From Pirellulaceae bacterium (GTDB taxonomy: Bacteria; Planctomycetota; Planctomycetia; Pirellulales; Pirellulaceae), in contig JAQWSU010000045.1 in the NCBI GenBank assembly GCA_029243025.1, positions 310,001-374,000 on the forward strand: DNA of 64,000 nucleotides. The letters run 5' to 3'. A model generated the notes under the pieces. The model ran no database searches and was not told the origin of the DNA. It saw only the letters and a list, made by a program, of their open reading frames with translations. Shown piece by piece: positions 19,983 to 28,979 of the stretch; position 1 is the stretch's first letter, and each line of letters starts with the position of its first letter. Both the position numbers and the translations under genes were made by a program.

Positions 19983-21944
19983 TTAATCGTCATCGTCTCG
20001 CAGTTTCGCGAGCACCGTGTAATCCTCAAGCGTGGTCGTGTCACCGATCGTTTCACGACCGGCAGCGATATCACGCAGTAACCGTCGCATGATTTTCCCG
20101 CTGCGGGTTTTAGGAAGCGATCCGGTGAAGCGAATATCATCGGGCTGGGCCAACGCTCCGATTTCCTTACGAACATGCTGCCTCAATTCTTGACGCAACT
20201 CATCACTGGGCTCCACATTTCGCAAGGAGACGAAAACAGCAATGGCTTCTCCCTTCAGATCGTGAGGGCGTCCCACGGCTGCGGCCTCGGCAACAGCCGG
20301 ATGGCTTACGAGTGCACTCTCGATTTCAATCGTACTCAAACGATGTCCGGACACATTGAGCACGTCATCAATTCGCCCCATGATCCAGTAATAACCGTCC
20401 TTGTCACAACGAGCATTATCACCCGCCAAATAACGGTTCGGGACCTTGCTCCAATATTGCTCACGATACCGTTCATCGTCCCCCCAGATTCCACGCAACA
20501 TGCCGGGCCATGGATGATTGATGACGAGCCAGCCGCCCTCATTCGTACCGACTGAATTACCCTGCTCGTCGACAATGTCAGGTATGACCCCGGGCAACGG
20601 CTTCGTACAACTTCCTGGCTTTGTGGCAATTGCACCCGGCAGGGGTGACATCATGATGCCCCCCGTTTCCGTCTGCCACCAAGTATCAACAATCGGACAA
20701 TTACCACCGCCGATCTTCTCGTGATACCACATCCAAGCCTCTGGGTTGATTCCCTCGCCAACCGTACCCAGAAGTCGCAAGCTTGACAGGTCATGTTTTT
20801 CGACATGCTCATCGCCCCATTTGATGAACGCACGAATCGCCGTGGGAGCCGTATAAAGGATCGTCACCTTGTGACGCTCAACCAAATCCCAAAATCGATC
20901 TTCCGCTGGAAAGTTGGGAGCGCCTTCGTAAATCAACGCAGTAGCGCCAGCTGCCAAAGGACCATAAACGATGTAGCTGTGACCGGTAATCCAACCGCAA
21001 TCAGCCGTGCACCAGTAAATATCATCTTCCCGATGATCGAAAACCCACTCGAACGTCTTCTTCGCATAGAGATTATAGCCAGCCGTGGTGTGCTTGATCC
21101 CCTTCGGTTTTCCAGTCGATCCGCTGGTATACAGAATGAAGAGCGGATTCTCGCTATCCAACGGTTCTGCCGGACAGTCCTCTGACGCTTGCTCGACCAG
21201 GTCATGCCACCAATGATCCCGGCCTTCTTTCATCACAACGTCGTTTCCGACGCGTTTCAAGACGATGCAGTTTTCAACCGTCGTACTCGATTTTTCGAGA
21301 GCCGCATCCACGGTTTCTTTTAGCGGTAGAGCTTTGCCTCGACGCCATCCCGCATCCGAAGTGATCTGGAGTTTGGCGCTCGCATCATGATTACGATCGG
21401 CAATCGCTTCAGAGGAAAAACCGGCAAAGATCACCGAATGAACTGCGCCAATTCGAGCACAGGCCAACATCGCGACGACCAATTCGGGAACCATCGGCAT
21501 ATAGATCGAAACCACGTCACCCTGGCCCACTCCCAATGACTTCATCGCGTTGGCAAACTTGCAAACTTCCCCATGCAACTCTTTATAGGTCAGCGTTCTT
21601 TGATCACCAGGCTCACCCTCCCAAATCAGGGCAACCTTATCACCTTGTCCCTTCTCAATATGGAGATCCAGACAGTTATAGGAAGCATTGGTTTCTCCAC
21701 CGACAAACCAGCTCGCGTAGGGCTCCTTCCACTCCAACACCTTGCCGTAGGGCTTAAACCAATGCAATTCGTCCTTTGCCAGACCGTCCCAAAAAGCCGT
21801 AGGGTCTGCTTTCGCCCGATCCCACAACTGCTGGTACTCGTCCATTGATTTGATTTCAGCCTGAGCGACAAACTGCTGATTGGGAGCAAACAGTCGATCC
21901 TCGTTCATAACTGAGTCGATTTGACCGGACTTGGGTTGATTCAT
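19983..21944 (-). CDS. acs: acetyl-CoA synthetase (AMP-forming)
   Basis: A 653-residue protein of normal length for Acs. It shows the AMP-binding P-loop [16 protein letters not shown], the WWQTETGG motif, the [20 protein letters not shown] hinge region and the C-terminal [11 protein letters not shown] motif, whose lysine is the residue that is acetylated to inhibit the enzyme in other bacteria. It converts acetate, ATP and CoA to acetyl-CoA in the cytosol. A near-consensus promoter lies 44 bases upstream of the start codon and the Ap4A-phosphorylase-like gene follows 17 bases downstream. Confidence 0.97.
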   Translation of the reverse strand: MNQPKSGQIDSVMNEDRLFAPNQQFVAQAEIKSMDEYQQLWDRAKADPTAFWDGLAKDELHWFKPYGKVLEWKEPYASWFVGGETNASYNCLDLHIEKGQGDKVALIWEGEPGDQRTLTYKELHGEVCKFANAMKSLGVGQGDVVSIYMPMVPELVVAMLACARIGAVHSVIFAGFSSEAIADRNHDASAKLQITSDAGWRRGKALPLKETVDAALEKSSTTVENCIVLKRVGNDVVMKEGRDHWWHDLVEQASEDCPAEPLDSENPLFILYTSGSTGKPKGIKHTTAGYNLYAKKTFEWVFDHREDDIYWCTADCGWITGHSYIVYGPLAAGATALIYEGAPNFPAEDRFWDLVERHKVTILYTAPTAIRAFIKWGDEHVEKHDLSSLRLLGTVGEGINPEAWMWYHEKIGGGNCPIVDTWWQTETGGIMMSPLPGAIATKPGSCTKPLPGVIPDIVDEQGNSVGTNEGGWLVINHPWPGMLRGIWGDDERYREQYWSKVPNRYLAGDNARCDKDGYYWIMGRIDDVLNVSGHRLSTIEIESALVSHPAVAEAAAVGRPHDLKGEAIAVFVSLRNVEPSDELRQELRQHVRKEIGALAQPDDIRFTGSLPKTRSGKIMRRLLRDIAAGRETIGDTTTLEDYTVLAKLRDDDD

Positions 21945-21987
21945 CGGGCACCTCGGCTGAAAGCAACTTTACTGCTGGAAAGCGGCA

Positions 21988-22016
21988 ATTCTATGGGCGC
22001 TAGAATAGAGTGTCAA
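21988..22016 (-). promoter_or_regulatory. sigma70-type promoter of acs
   Basis: On the minus strand, a perfect TTGACA (22016-22011) and TAGAAT (21993-21988, 5/6) are spaced by exactly 17 bases; the expected start point is near 21981, giving a leader of about 37 bases before the acs ATG at 21944. It is one of the best promoter matches in the window. Confidence 0.75.
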
Positions 22017-22077
22017 CGAAGCCAAACGGATGCATCACCCGCTCACCAACCAGCTCAGACGGTCGTTTCCCAAACAA

Positions 22078-22547
22078 TCATTCGGTGAGCAACTGACAAA
22101 TACACACTTCGATCTCAGTCTGATCGAAGATCTCACCATCACCAAATATGAACCGTAGTTGCCCGGCTCGATCATCGAGCTTCAAGGTCGGAAGTGTGCC
22201 AGATTGATTTTAAAACGCATTCATCGCCTCCCCACCTGCCCCCGTTAGTAGAAGTAAAAGCCGTTACGAGTGCGGCTTCGGCGGCAAGAAAAGCTTTGAT
22301 CGCAGGTAGATTCTCCGCTTCGCCGATAGCAACCGGCCGATAGCAACCGAGGGTTACGACCAGATTTCGATAACCCTACCTCTCACTGATAATCTACAAC
22401 TGCACGAAATTCATCTAGGCAAGCAGCGCACCGAGTCGCCCAAAATGAACCAAGATAACCTTCCCAAATGCTGGCTAATAAACGCATTCAGTCCCGAACC
22501 ATCAATCGGAGTGACTCTCGTCGCAGATTTTCTTTATGAGAATCCAT
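22078..22547 (-). pseudogene. possible decayed protein gene with several frameshifts
   Basis: The roughly 800 bases between acs and the redoxin gene contain no intact gene, but minus-strand frames give protein-like pieces in succession: from ATG 22547 a basic helical start (MDSHKENLRRESLRL, stop at 22488-22490); from ATG 22487 MRLLASIWEGYLGSFW and on to CLDEFRAVVDYQ (stop 22383-22385); then, in another frame, VAIGEAENLPAIKAFLAAE continuing to about 22160; and a last piece with KLDDRAGQLRFIFGDGEIF ending at TGA 22078-22080. Frame changes and stops separate them. A 14-base perfect tandem duplication (22322-22349) sits inside. No family recognised. This could also be chance; the last two pieces are the most convincing. 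Confidence 0.35.
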
Positions 22548-22742
22548 TCCCCTCGTCTTTTCGATCTCACCCTACTCGGATTCTTCGAGACTCGATCAAG
22601 ATTCACCCAAACAGCCCAACGGAACGAAAATCGAGAGGGCGAACATGAGAGCCTTCATGTAATTCAACGCTTGCCCCCGCCCCGCCAAAATCAGGGCTGA
22701 CCACGTCAACGGGCTCCTGGCCAGCCCAACAACACGCGAGGG

Positions 22743-23351
22743 CTATTGAATTTCCCATTTGATCGCGCAGCCAATTTGGCGTGACTCCTGAACCTTCGGC
22801 TTTTTCCCAGCAAGCACTGCCTGAACGGCTTCTCGCAGATAATCTTTCTTGACGCCATTCGCGTTCTGCCAGTTGTCGTCAATTGCACCCATGTAGGCGA
22901 TTTGACGATCCGGCGTCAGCAGGAAAGAGTGTGGCGTACAAACCGCGCCAAGACCGCGAGCCGTTTGCTGAGACGCATCGTGGAGATAAGCGAAAGCAAA
23001 TCGTTCTTTCTGTGCACGTGACTTCATCGCCGCCAGACTCTCCCCACGATTCACGTTGATCGCAACTACCTCCAGCCCCTGATCCCGAAAATCCGTGGCA
23101 AGCGAATTCAAACGAGACTGATAGGCCGATGCTACCGGGCAATCGTTGCTCGTAAAAATTACGGCAATCGCTTTTGCCTGCTTGTGATCCTGCCAACTGT
23201 GGTGCTTGCCATCGACACCCGGTAGATCTTTCCAGATCGATACCTTGTCACCGATTTCCACAACACGGTTGTATTTCCCCGCTGTGACTAAAGCACTGCT
23301 CAGCAGCAGCAGCAGCAAAGTGCACGAGATAGTCTGACGTTGGCAGTGCAT
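22743..23351 (-). CDS. exported redoxin (AhpC/TSA-like thioredoxin-fold) protein
   Basis: I start at ATG 23351, which has AGGAG six bases upstream and opens a signal peptide (CTLLLLLLSSALVTAG); the frame is open 21 codons further upstream without such support. The 202-residue protein is a redoxin of the type common in planctomycetes: FTSNDCPVASAYQ has a single cysteine in the peroxidatic-cysteine position, then EVVAINVNRGES and GVCTPHSFLLTPDRQIAYMG, the latter with the second conserved cysteine and the cis-proline region. Likely a periplasmic thiol oxidoreductase or peroxidase-like protein. Not in an operon with its neighbours. Confidence 0.83.
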   Translation of the reverse strand: MHCQRQTISCTLLLLLLSSALVTAGKYNRVVEIGDKVSIWKDLPGVDGKHHSWQDHKQAKAIAVIFTSNDCPVASAYQSRLNSLATDFRDQGLEVVAINVNRGESLAAMKSRAQKERFAFAYLHDASQQTARGLGAVCTPHSFLLTPDRQIAYMGAIDDNWQNANGVKKDYLREAVQAVLAGKKPKVQESRQIGCAIKWEIQ

Positions 23352-23518
23352 CGAAAGCTCCTGAAAACAAATTAAACCAGATCGATGGGGCAGCCCTCCT
23401 CGACACCCCACCAATGAATCGCATTCTAGGCGGCTGAATCAGTCAGTCAAGAATTCTCGCCGCCTGCACCTCGACTGTAAGGCAATCACGATCCAAATCG
23501 GCACTTCCTGCCGCAATT

Positions 23519-23547
23519 TCGGCAATTCCTGCGGACACAGCTACAAT
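23519..23547 (+). promoter_or_regulatory. possible promoter of the phosphodiesterase-like gene
   Basis: TCGGCA (23519-23524, 4/6) and TACAAT (23542-23547, 5/6) with 17-base spacing, 51 bases upstream of ATG 23598. Confidence 0.4.
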
Positions 23548-23597
23548 GACAGCAGTCACCTAGTCGGGCGATTAGCTCACAGTCTGGAGAGTCCCTC

Positions 23598-24782
23598 ATG
23601 GTACCGCTGTTGCTCGGTCTGTTCATTCTACCTGCCGTAGATCCCGCCGAGTCGGGCCAGTGGCGGAAAATTCGCATCGCCACGTTCAACACCTCGTTAC
23701 ACCGCGACAGTCCGGGTAAATTAATCACGGACCTACAACAGGATGATCCACAAGCTCGCCAGATCGCTACCATTATCCAAACGGTTCGCCCGGACGTCAT
23801 TCTCCTGAATGAATTCGATTTCGACCCAGCCAACAAAGCGGCTGATCTCTTTCGACAAAACTATCTGGCCGTCAACCAGGAAGAAACAAACGCCATTCAG
23901 TATCCCCACGTGTTCGCGCGACCCGTCAACACGGGCGTGCCGACAGGGCTTGACCTGGACGACAATCAACGAATTGATGATCCAGCCGACGCTTTTGGGT
24001 TCGGCAGACACCCGGGACAATACGGCATGCTTGTGCTTTCCAAGCTACCGATCGACACCCAACGCGTGCGAACGTTCCAGAAATTCCTTTGGCGTGAGAT
24101 GCCTAACGCTTTACTCCCAACCTTCCCAAGCTCTCAGCAATCTTTTTATACCGAAGAAGCATTACAGATCTTACGACTGTCATCCAAGAGTCACTGGGAC
24201 CTACCACTGCGGATAGGCAATCAGTCGCTCCACTTTCTGGTCTGTCATCCCACGCCTCCCGTATTTGATGGGCCGGAGGATCGAAATGGGCGGCGGAACT
24301 TTGACGAAATCCGACTCTGGGCCGACTACGTCCACCCTGATTCGCAGCGAAGTGCTTACCTACGCGACGATCAAGGCGGGGCAGGTGGACTGGCGAGCGA
24401 TGCCAAATTCGTGATTGCCGGCGACTTGAACGCTGACCCCGTCGATGGCGCAAGTCGAAAGGGCTCAATTGAGCAGCTTTTGTACCACCCTCGCGTGAAC
24501 GCAACTCTCGTTCCTGTAAGCCAACAGGGCCAGAAGCAGTCTCAGATCCAAGGAGCGGCAAATCACGAGCACCGCGGAAACCCTGCCCATGACACGGCCG
24601 ACTTTCCTGATCGGCACACTGGAAACCTGCGAGTCGACTACGTCTTACCGTCCAAGGGGCTTCAGATTCGCGGCGGCGGCGTGTACTGGCCGAAGCAGGA
24701 CAATAAAAACAGAACCATGCTGGACGCCAGCGATCATCGACTCGTCTGGATTGATCTCCAGCTCAATCCATCACAAGACTAA
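23598..24782 (+). CDS. exported endonuclease/exonuclease/phosphatase-family protein
   Basis: A 394-residue protein with a short signal-like N-terminus (VPLLLGLFILPAVDPAES). The EEP fold motifs are visible: IRIATFNTSLH at the start, DVILLNEFDFDP (metal-binding glutamate), LVCHPTPP (histidine), FVIAGDLNADP (Asp and Asn of the active site), and LRVDYVLPS with ASDHRLVWIDL at the end (the catalytic Asp-His). All key residues are kept, so it should be an active metal-dependent phosphodiesterase or phosphatase outside the cytoplasm; the substrate (DNA, lipid head group or inositol phosphate) cannot be told. Its stop overlaps the stop of the converging AAA+ gene by a few bases. Confidence 0.87.
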   Translation: MVPLLLGLFILPAVDPAESGQWRKIRIATFNTSLHRDSPGKLITDLQQDDPQARQIATIIQTVRPDVILLNEFDFDPANKAADLFRQNYLAVNQEETNAIQYPHVFARPVNTGVPTGLDLDDNQRIDDPADAFGFGRHPGQYGMLVLSKLPIDTQRVRTFQKFLWREMPNALLPTFPSSQQSFYTEEALQILRLSSKSHWDLPLRIGNQSLHFLVCHPTPPVFDGPEDRNGRRNFDEIRLWADYVHPDSQRSAYLRDDQGGAGGLASDAKFVIAGDLNADPVDGASRKGSIEQLLYHPRVNATLVPVSQQGQKQSQIQGAANHEHRGNPAHDTADFPDRHTGNLRVDYVLPSKGLQIRGGGVYWPKQDNKNRTMLDASDHRLVWIDLQLNPSQD

Positions 24783-25828
24783 CGGAACGCCCCAGCATCG
24801 TGCCCCAACGGCGATAACGCGATACGATGTTGGGCTATTTTCGACATCAAATCGTTGAGGGGAATCGCCAGCAATCGAGCTGCAACAACCTGATTGTATC
24901 GCGCCTCGACGAGCGTTGATCGGATAAACTCGGCTTCCATCTGTGCAAGCGTCTGCCACTTTCCATCCACCACGTCAATCGGCAAGATAGATTCGTGTTG
25001 ATTGACCGATTCAATGGCCTTTGTCTGCGGCTGATGCCGATTCGAATCGGGCTCTTCCATTAACGCAGAGAATGCTTCCGGTCGCAGCCGATGCTCATCA
25101 TTAAACAAGATGGCACGTTCGACAACACTTCGCAGTTGATCGACATTACCAGGCCATTCGTAGCTTTGCAGCAGTGCCATGGCAGCGGGTGTAAGCTGTT
25201 TAAGCGGCAAGCCGTTCTCCAAAGTGACTCGCGCCATCCAATGACGTACCAAAGGCTCGACGTCTTCTACACGATCTCGTAAGCCGAGTGAAGTTACCGG
25301 CAAAATATTTAAGCGATAAAGCAACTCGAAACTGAAACGTCCGCCTTGAACCTCACTATCTAAATCCTGGGAGGTTGATGCGATTAGCCGCACGTCGGCC
25401 GAAGACGAGCGTTCTGCACCAAAGGGTACGATACGTTTCTCGCGCAGTGCAAATAACAGCTGCAACTGAGAATCTTGGTCAAGGTCACCGGCTTCATCGA
25501 GAAACAATGTCCCGCCTTCGGCTGCCCCAAAACAACCCAACGTGGCCGCGCGGGCCAAACCAGGGGCACCGTCGACTTGTCCAAACAATTGCGAAGCGCG
25601 CAACGGTTCAGGAACAGCACCACAACGAAAGGGGATGAAAGGATGATCAGCTCGAGGACTGTGAGCGTGAATCGCCCGAGCGATTAACTCGCGACCGGAA
25701 CCAATCGGTCCAGTGATCAACACGGGATAAGAGTAATTAGAGACCTGCAGAATCCGTCGACGAGTTCTTTTCGTCCACGCAGACTCACCAATTATTTTTT
25801 CAAAAGCAAAGGCAAAGGTGTCATGCAT
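24779..25828 (-). CDS. sigma-54-activator-like AAA+ protein lacking GAFTGA
   Basis: A 349-residue protein made of an AAA+ core of the bacterial enhancer-binding type and a C-terminal Fis-like helix-turn-helix (about residues 305-345, EARYNQVVAARLLAIP), without a receiver domain. Walker A is GPIGSGRE at 40-47 (usual GESGTGKE) and Walker B GGTLFLDEAGD at 105-115. The loop that contacts sigma-54, normally LFGHEKGAFTGA, here reads LFGQVDGAPGLARA at 81-94, so the GAFTGA motif is gone. The arginine-bearing second half (FELLYRLNILPV) and WPGNVDQLR are kept. It may bind DNA and ATP without activating sigma-54. The Walker A lysine is arginine, which weakens ATPase activity as well. Confidence 0.82.
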   Translation of the reverse strand: MHDTFAFAFEKIIGESAWTKRTRRRILQVSNYSYPVLITGPIGSGRELIARAIHAHSPRADHPFIPFRCGAVPEPLRASQLFGQVDGAPGLARAATLGCFGAAEGGTLFLDEAGDLDQDSQLQLLFALREKRIVPFGAERSSSADVRLIASTSQDLDSEVQGGRFSFELLYRLNILPVTSLGLRDRVEDVEPLVRHWMARVTLENGLPLKQLTPAAMALLQSYEWPGNVDQLRSVVERAILFNDEHRLRPEAFSALMEEPDSNRHQPQTKAIESVNQHESILPIDVVDGKWQTLAQMEAEFIRSTLVEARYNQVVAARLLAIPLNDLMSKIAQHRIALSPLGHDAGAFR

Positions 25829-25884
25829 TGTAGTTTGAGGTCACTAGCGGTTCCTGGGAATTGTTTGGTAACTAAGTGGTGGTA

Positions 25885-25912
25885 AGTATCATCCAAACAG
25901 CTGAAATTGCAA
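25885..25912 (-). promoter_or_regulatory. possible promoter of the AAA+ gene
   Basis: On the minus strand TTGCAA (25912-25907) and GATACT (25890-25885) are 16 bases apart, 57 bases upstream of the start codon at 25828. Both boxes match consensus at 4/6. Confidence 0.35.
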
Positions 25913-25956
25913 ACACTTTTCAAATGTTTTCGGATACACTCTACTGGCCCGGTAGA

Positions 25957-25969
25957 CCCCCCCCCCCCC
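25957..25969. repeat. homopolymer tract of 13 C
   Basis: Thirteen consecutive C on the plus strand (13 G on the minus strand) in the gap between the protease gene end (26061) and the AAA+ gene start (25828), about 45 bases upstream of the likely -35 box of the AAA+ gene. Tracts of this length slip easily during replication and also in sequencing. Confidence 0.85.
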
Positions 25970-26060
25970 ACAATTGACTGTTATCTTGTCGCATTAAGAT
26001 GACGACCGTCAACACAAATAGACAAATCACCGAACCGATCTTTGTCGGTGGTTCAGCAAT

Positions 26061-27440
26061 CTAAACAAGCAGACGGCGGAAGCAGCCGATCGTGACGAGT
26101 GCGAAACACAACAAGCTCAGGCAACTGGGCTCTGGAATTGCCGCTGCGGGCGCAGGAATGAATTCACTGCGAGGACCCACATCGTAGCCACCCGTTTGCA
26201 GGGCCGCCACAAAGTCAGTCGTGTCAAACTCGAGATCCCCATTCCAATCACCAGTAGCCCACGTCGAATTGGCGGCCATGCCATCCTCGTACTCGGCCGA
26301 CTGAAATACGGTAATGAAATCTTCCGAATTGAATTCACCGTCGAGATTCGAGTCACCAAAGTAGGTGTGCTTCAATTGTTCAATCCAAATCACGCGATCC
26401 GCTTGGCCCAGAGCCCCATCCCCATCGAGGTCAAACTGCGCCTGATAATCAGCCTCGACGCTGGCTAACGTCAACAGATCAATATCAGCAGCCGTCAATT
26501 GACCATCGCCATCAAAATCGCCTGGCACGACGACTTCGACAATCTGGTCTCGATACGTCGCCAAGTCAGCATGGTAGGTGATACTGCCGAAAACAGCATT
26601 ACGAATGATGTTGGGATGTCGCGGATACCCTTCAACAGCGACTGCCATACCCGCCAATTCCCACACGTCATTGTTTTTGACAAACAAAGGACCACCCGAA
26701 TCATTCACGACCGCCTGTGATTCAAAATTCGAAATGAAGTCACCATCAGACACGACAGTACGGTCTGAGTTACCTTCGCTGTAATCAAACTCGGTGATCA
26801 GCGAGATGACATCACCATTCGTCTGTACCACTTTCGTGATGTCATCATCAAATTCGCGACGTCCAAAGAGCTCATCATCCTCAATCAGATTCGTGCCCCA
26901 TCGCAATGAGTTGGAACCTTGGGTTTGGAATCCAGAATACCGACTTGGGGGGTCCGTTTCCTCCCATCGGCTGTTCCAATGGGTTACCTCGTCCATCCGA
27001 TCCTTCCCGTAGCCGACGACAATCGCCTCCGTACCTACCGGAGGCGATATCTGGCTGATTAACAGAGGCGGGAGCCCAGGATCTTCGGTAAGCTGAAATA
27101 AAATAATATCAGTGTCATTGCTCAAACCGGAGCGACGGGGGTTTTTCAGCCTGACCAGCGAATCAGAGTCAGCTGAAAACAGTCCCTTTTCGGGAAAGTT
27201 GACACTGCCCACTCCAACATGATCTGCCGTCATCACCCAGAGATTGCCCAGGTAGATGCCCGTCGACCCCCGAATCACCGCCACATTGTCCCATCCCGGA
27301 TCGTCGGGCGGACGAGTCGTATTCTCCGTCGTTTGACTGACAACGACCGCTTCGAGTCGGCTCGGCAGAATCACGACGACCAAGCAAAGCAAGAGCCCAA
27401 GCCATTTGATCGCCAGACATTTCAAGCAGGGCAAACACAT
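26061..27440 (-). CDS. exported trypsin-like protease with dockerin-like repeats and PEP-CTERM sorting signal
   Basis: Start placed at ATG 27440 (a TTG at 27452 is also in frame); either gives a signal peptide (WLGLLLCLVVVILPS). The first two thirds form a trypsin-like (chymotrypsin fold) domain with the histidine motif WVMTADHVG and the serine motif VVNDSGGPLF. Then come calcium-binding dockerin-like segments (DFDGDGQLTAADIDLL, DLDGDGALGQADRVIW, DSNLDGEFNSEDFI, DWNGDLEFDTTDFV) and finally a PEP-CTERM tail: IPEPS, a hydrophobic helix and RR. The protein is thus expected outside the inner membrane and sorted by an exosortase. The substrate is unknown. Its end is followed by 232 bases before the AAA+ gene on the same strand. 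Confidence 0.88.
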   Translation of the reverse strand: MCLPCLKCLAIKWLGLLLCLVVVILPSRLEAVVVSQTTENTTRPPDDPGWDNVAVIRGSTGIYLGNLWVMTADHVGVGSVNFPEKGLFSADSDSLVRLKNPRRSGLSNDTDIILFQLTEDPGLPPLLISQISPPVGTEAIVVGYGKDRMDEVTHWNSRWEETDPPSRYSGFQTQGSNSLRWGTNLIEDDELFGRREFDDDITKVVQTNGDVISLITEFDYSEGNSDRTVVSDGDFISNFESQAVVNDSGGPLFVKNNDVWELAGMAVAVEGYPRHPNIIRNAVFGSITYHADLATYRDQIVEVVVPGDFDGDGQLTAADIDLLTLASVEADYQAQFDLDGDGALGQADRVIWIEQLKHTYFGDSNLDGEFNSEDFITVFQSAEYEDGMAANSTWATGDWNGDLEFDTTDFVAALQTGGYDVGPRSEFIPAPAAAIPEPSCLSLLCFALVTIGCFRRLLV

Positions 27441-27874
27441 AAAGATGGGCAATTCAAAAAAGGCTGGGAAATGCGGTCCTGAATGATGACAGTCGATACT
27501 AATCCATCACCCTTCATATTAGCCTCGGCCCTAATTCTGGACAAGGATTTTGGACCCGCGAAGCCGTGTTAAGCTACGCAAACGGAGCCAAAATCGCCCG
27601 GCCTACCTGATCACTACAATCAACACAAGCGATCGAGAAGATGTCGTATCTTAACAGAATCAGCCTTCCCGACCAATTGACCGCTATTCTAGGACCTGTT
27701 ACTATCCTCGGTTTCCAGCGTATGGAATAAAACCAGCTCGGGGCCTGAGCATCGCCAGCCGATGTCGACAGCTTCTGTTGAAAATAGACCGAGCGGTAGA
27801 ACTTAACGGCGTGTCTGTTGAGTTCCACTTTCACAGATGTCGATCGGGTGATGGCTTAAGCGAGGAGATTGTTT
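27441..27874. other. 434-base gap: rpsB promoter and leader
   Basis: No convincing gene lies here. It holds the rpsB promoter (27677-27705) and, after it, a leader of about 160 bases before GTG 27875, long enough to carry an S2-responsive element, though no known S2 binding structure could be identified by eye. The first 230 bases, upstream of the divergent protease gene, show nothing recognisable. Confidence 0.6.
27677..27705 (+). promoter_or_regulatory. promoter of rpsB
   Basis: TTGACC (27677-27682, 5/6) and TACTAT (27700-27705, 4/6) spaced by 17 bases; the expected start is near 27712. Confidence 0.6.
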
Positions 27875-28669
27875 GTGGCGGAATCGTTGGCAAAGCGTTT
27901 AATTGAAGCGGGAGTTCACTTCGGACATCGAGCCAGTCGCTGGAATCCGAAAATGTCTCCGTATATCTACGCCCGCAAAAATCTGATCCACATCATCGAC
28001 ATCCGGGAGACCATTCGAGGTCTACTGCGAGCCGAGCGTTACGCACAGCAGATCGCCGCGCGTGGTGGACAGATCCTGTTCACCGGTACCAAGCGGCAAG
28101 CGAGCGACACGGTCGAACGCGAAGCATTGCGGTGCAACATGCCCTTTGTCAGCGAACGCTGGCTTGGAGGCACCTTGACAAACTTCCGCACAATCCGGAG
28201 TCGCCTGGGTCGGCTGGAAGAATTGGAATCAATTCGCGGCGGTGACGAACTGGCGACGTACTCGAAAAAGATGCAATCTTCGCTGAATCGCGAATATCGC
28301 AAAATGTACCGCAACCTAAATGGCATGCGGACCATGACACGTCTTCCCGAGTGCGTATTTGTCGTTGATCCACGCAAAGAGAAAAACTCGATTCGAGAAG
28401 CAAAGAAACTGGGCATCACGACGATCGCCCTGATCGATACCGATTGCGATCCAGACTCCGTTGACTTACCTATCCCAGGCAACGATGACGGTATTCGATC
28501 GATCGAATTGATTGTTTCGCTACTCGCCGATGCGATCAACCGCGGTCGTGCGGAAGCCCCCACTGCCAAGGGCGAAGCAGTTGGCGCTGCAAAAGCTGAC
28601 ACGTCAGCCAAAGAAGCGTCAGCCAAAGAAGCGTCAGCGGAGGCCAGCGTTGAGGCAGCCGCCGAGTAA
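27875..28669 (+). CDS. rpsB: 30S ribosomal protein S2
   Basis: I take GTG 27875 as start because the Shine-Dalgarno GAGGAG (27862-27867) is seven bases from it, while the TTG at 27869 is too close. The 264-residue protein has the S2 hallmarks: [19 protein letters not shown] at the start, the [14 protein letters not shown] strand, [13 protein letters not shown], and [15 protein letters not shown]. The last 40 residues are an Ala/Ser/Glu/Lys-rich tail that is longer than usual and contains a perfect 15-base tandem repeat (28603-28632, SAKEA twice). First gene of the rpsB-tsf-pyrH-frr cluster. Confidence 0.97.
   Translation: MAESLAKRLIEAGVHFGHRASRWNPKMSPYIYARKNLIHIIDIRETIRGLLRAERYAQQIAARGGQILFTGTKRQASDTVEREALRCNMPFVSERWLGGTLTNFRTIRSRLGRLEELESIRGGDELATYSKKMQSSLNREYRKMYRNLNGMRTMTRLPECVFVVDPRKEKNSIREAKKLGITTIALIDTDCDPDSVDLPIPGNDDGIRSIELIVSLLADAINRGRAEAPTAKGEAVGAAKADTSAKEASAKEASAEASVEAAAE
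28603..28632 (+). repeat. 15-base in-frame tandem repeat in the rpsB tail
   Basis: GTCAGCCAAAGAAGC occurs twice in direct succession (28603-28617 and 28618-28632), followed by a diverged third copy; it adds the residues SAKEA in the low-complexity C-terminus. Confidence 0.85.
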
Positions 28670-28717
28670 ACGGATCGGGTTTTGATCACAAAACGGGGTC
28701 GCGACGGACGACAACGG

Positions 28718-28789
28718 CGAGCGAGGCACTTTCACTGAGAGACCTGTTCACTGAGAGACCTGTTCACTGAGAACTAGCTCTCTCGCTCG
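28718..28789 (+). repeat. tandem 16-base repeats enclosed by an inverted repeat, rpsB-tsf gap
   Basis: The unit TTCACTGAGAGACCTG stands at 28731-28746 and 28747-28762, with a third partial copy of ten bases to 28772. The array is enclosed by an exact inverted repeat CGAGCGAG (28718-28725) / CTCGCTCG (28782-28789), so the transcript could form a long stem-loop with the repeats in the loop. It has no T tract, so it is not an obvious terminator; it may be a processing or attenuation site between rpsB and tsf. Slippage could change the copy number. Confidence 0.6.
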
Positions 28790-28869
28790 TTCAAGCTATT
28801 CGGACACCTCCATGGATCGTGAGGGCCAAAGCTCGACTGAGTTGGCAAAGGATGCTCAGTCTCACCGAA

Positions 28870-28899
28870 TTAAGCTCTTCGCCAACAACCTTCTATAAA
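28870..28899 (+). promoter_or_regulatory. weak promoter candidate upstream of tsf
   Basis: TTAAGC (28870-28875) and TATAAA (28894-28899), 18 bases apart, about 80 bases before the tsf start. The -35 is poor. A second promoter would let tsf be made independently of the repeat region upstream. Confidence 0.3.
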
Positions 28900-28979
28900 T
28901 GTCACGCATCCTCAAATTTCGAAGATGCTTTTCAATTTTGCAACCTAACGATTGAACAAGATTTGGGAGACCTAACACT

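Noticed and set aside
22445-22648. 67-codon plus-strand frame in the acs-redoxin gap
   Set aside because: No ribosome binding site, unlikely composition (Pro/Ser/Arg-rich), and the minus strand reads better as protein.
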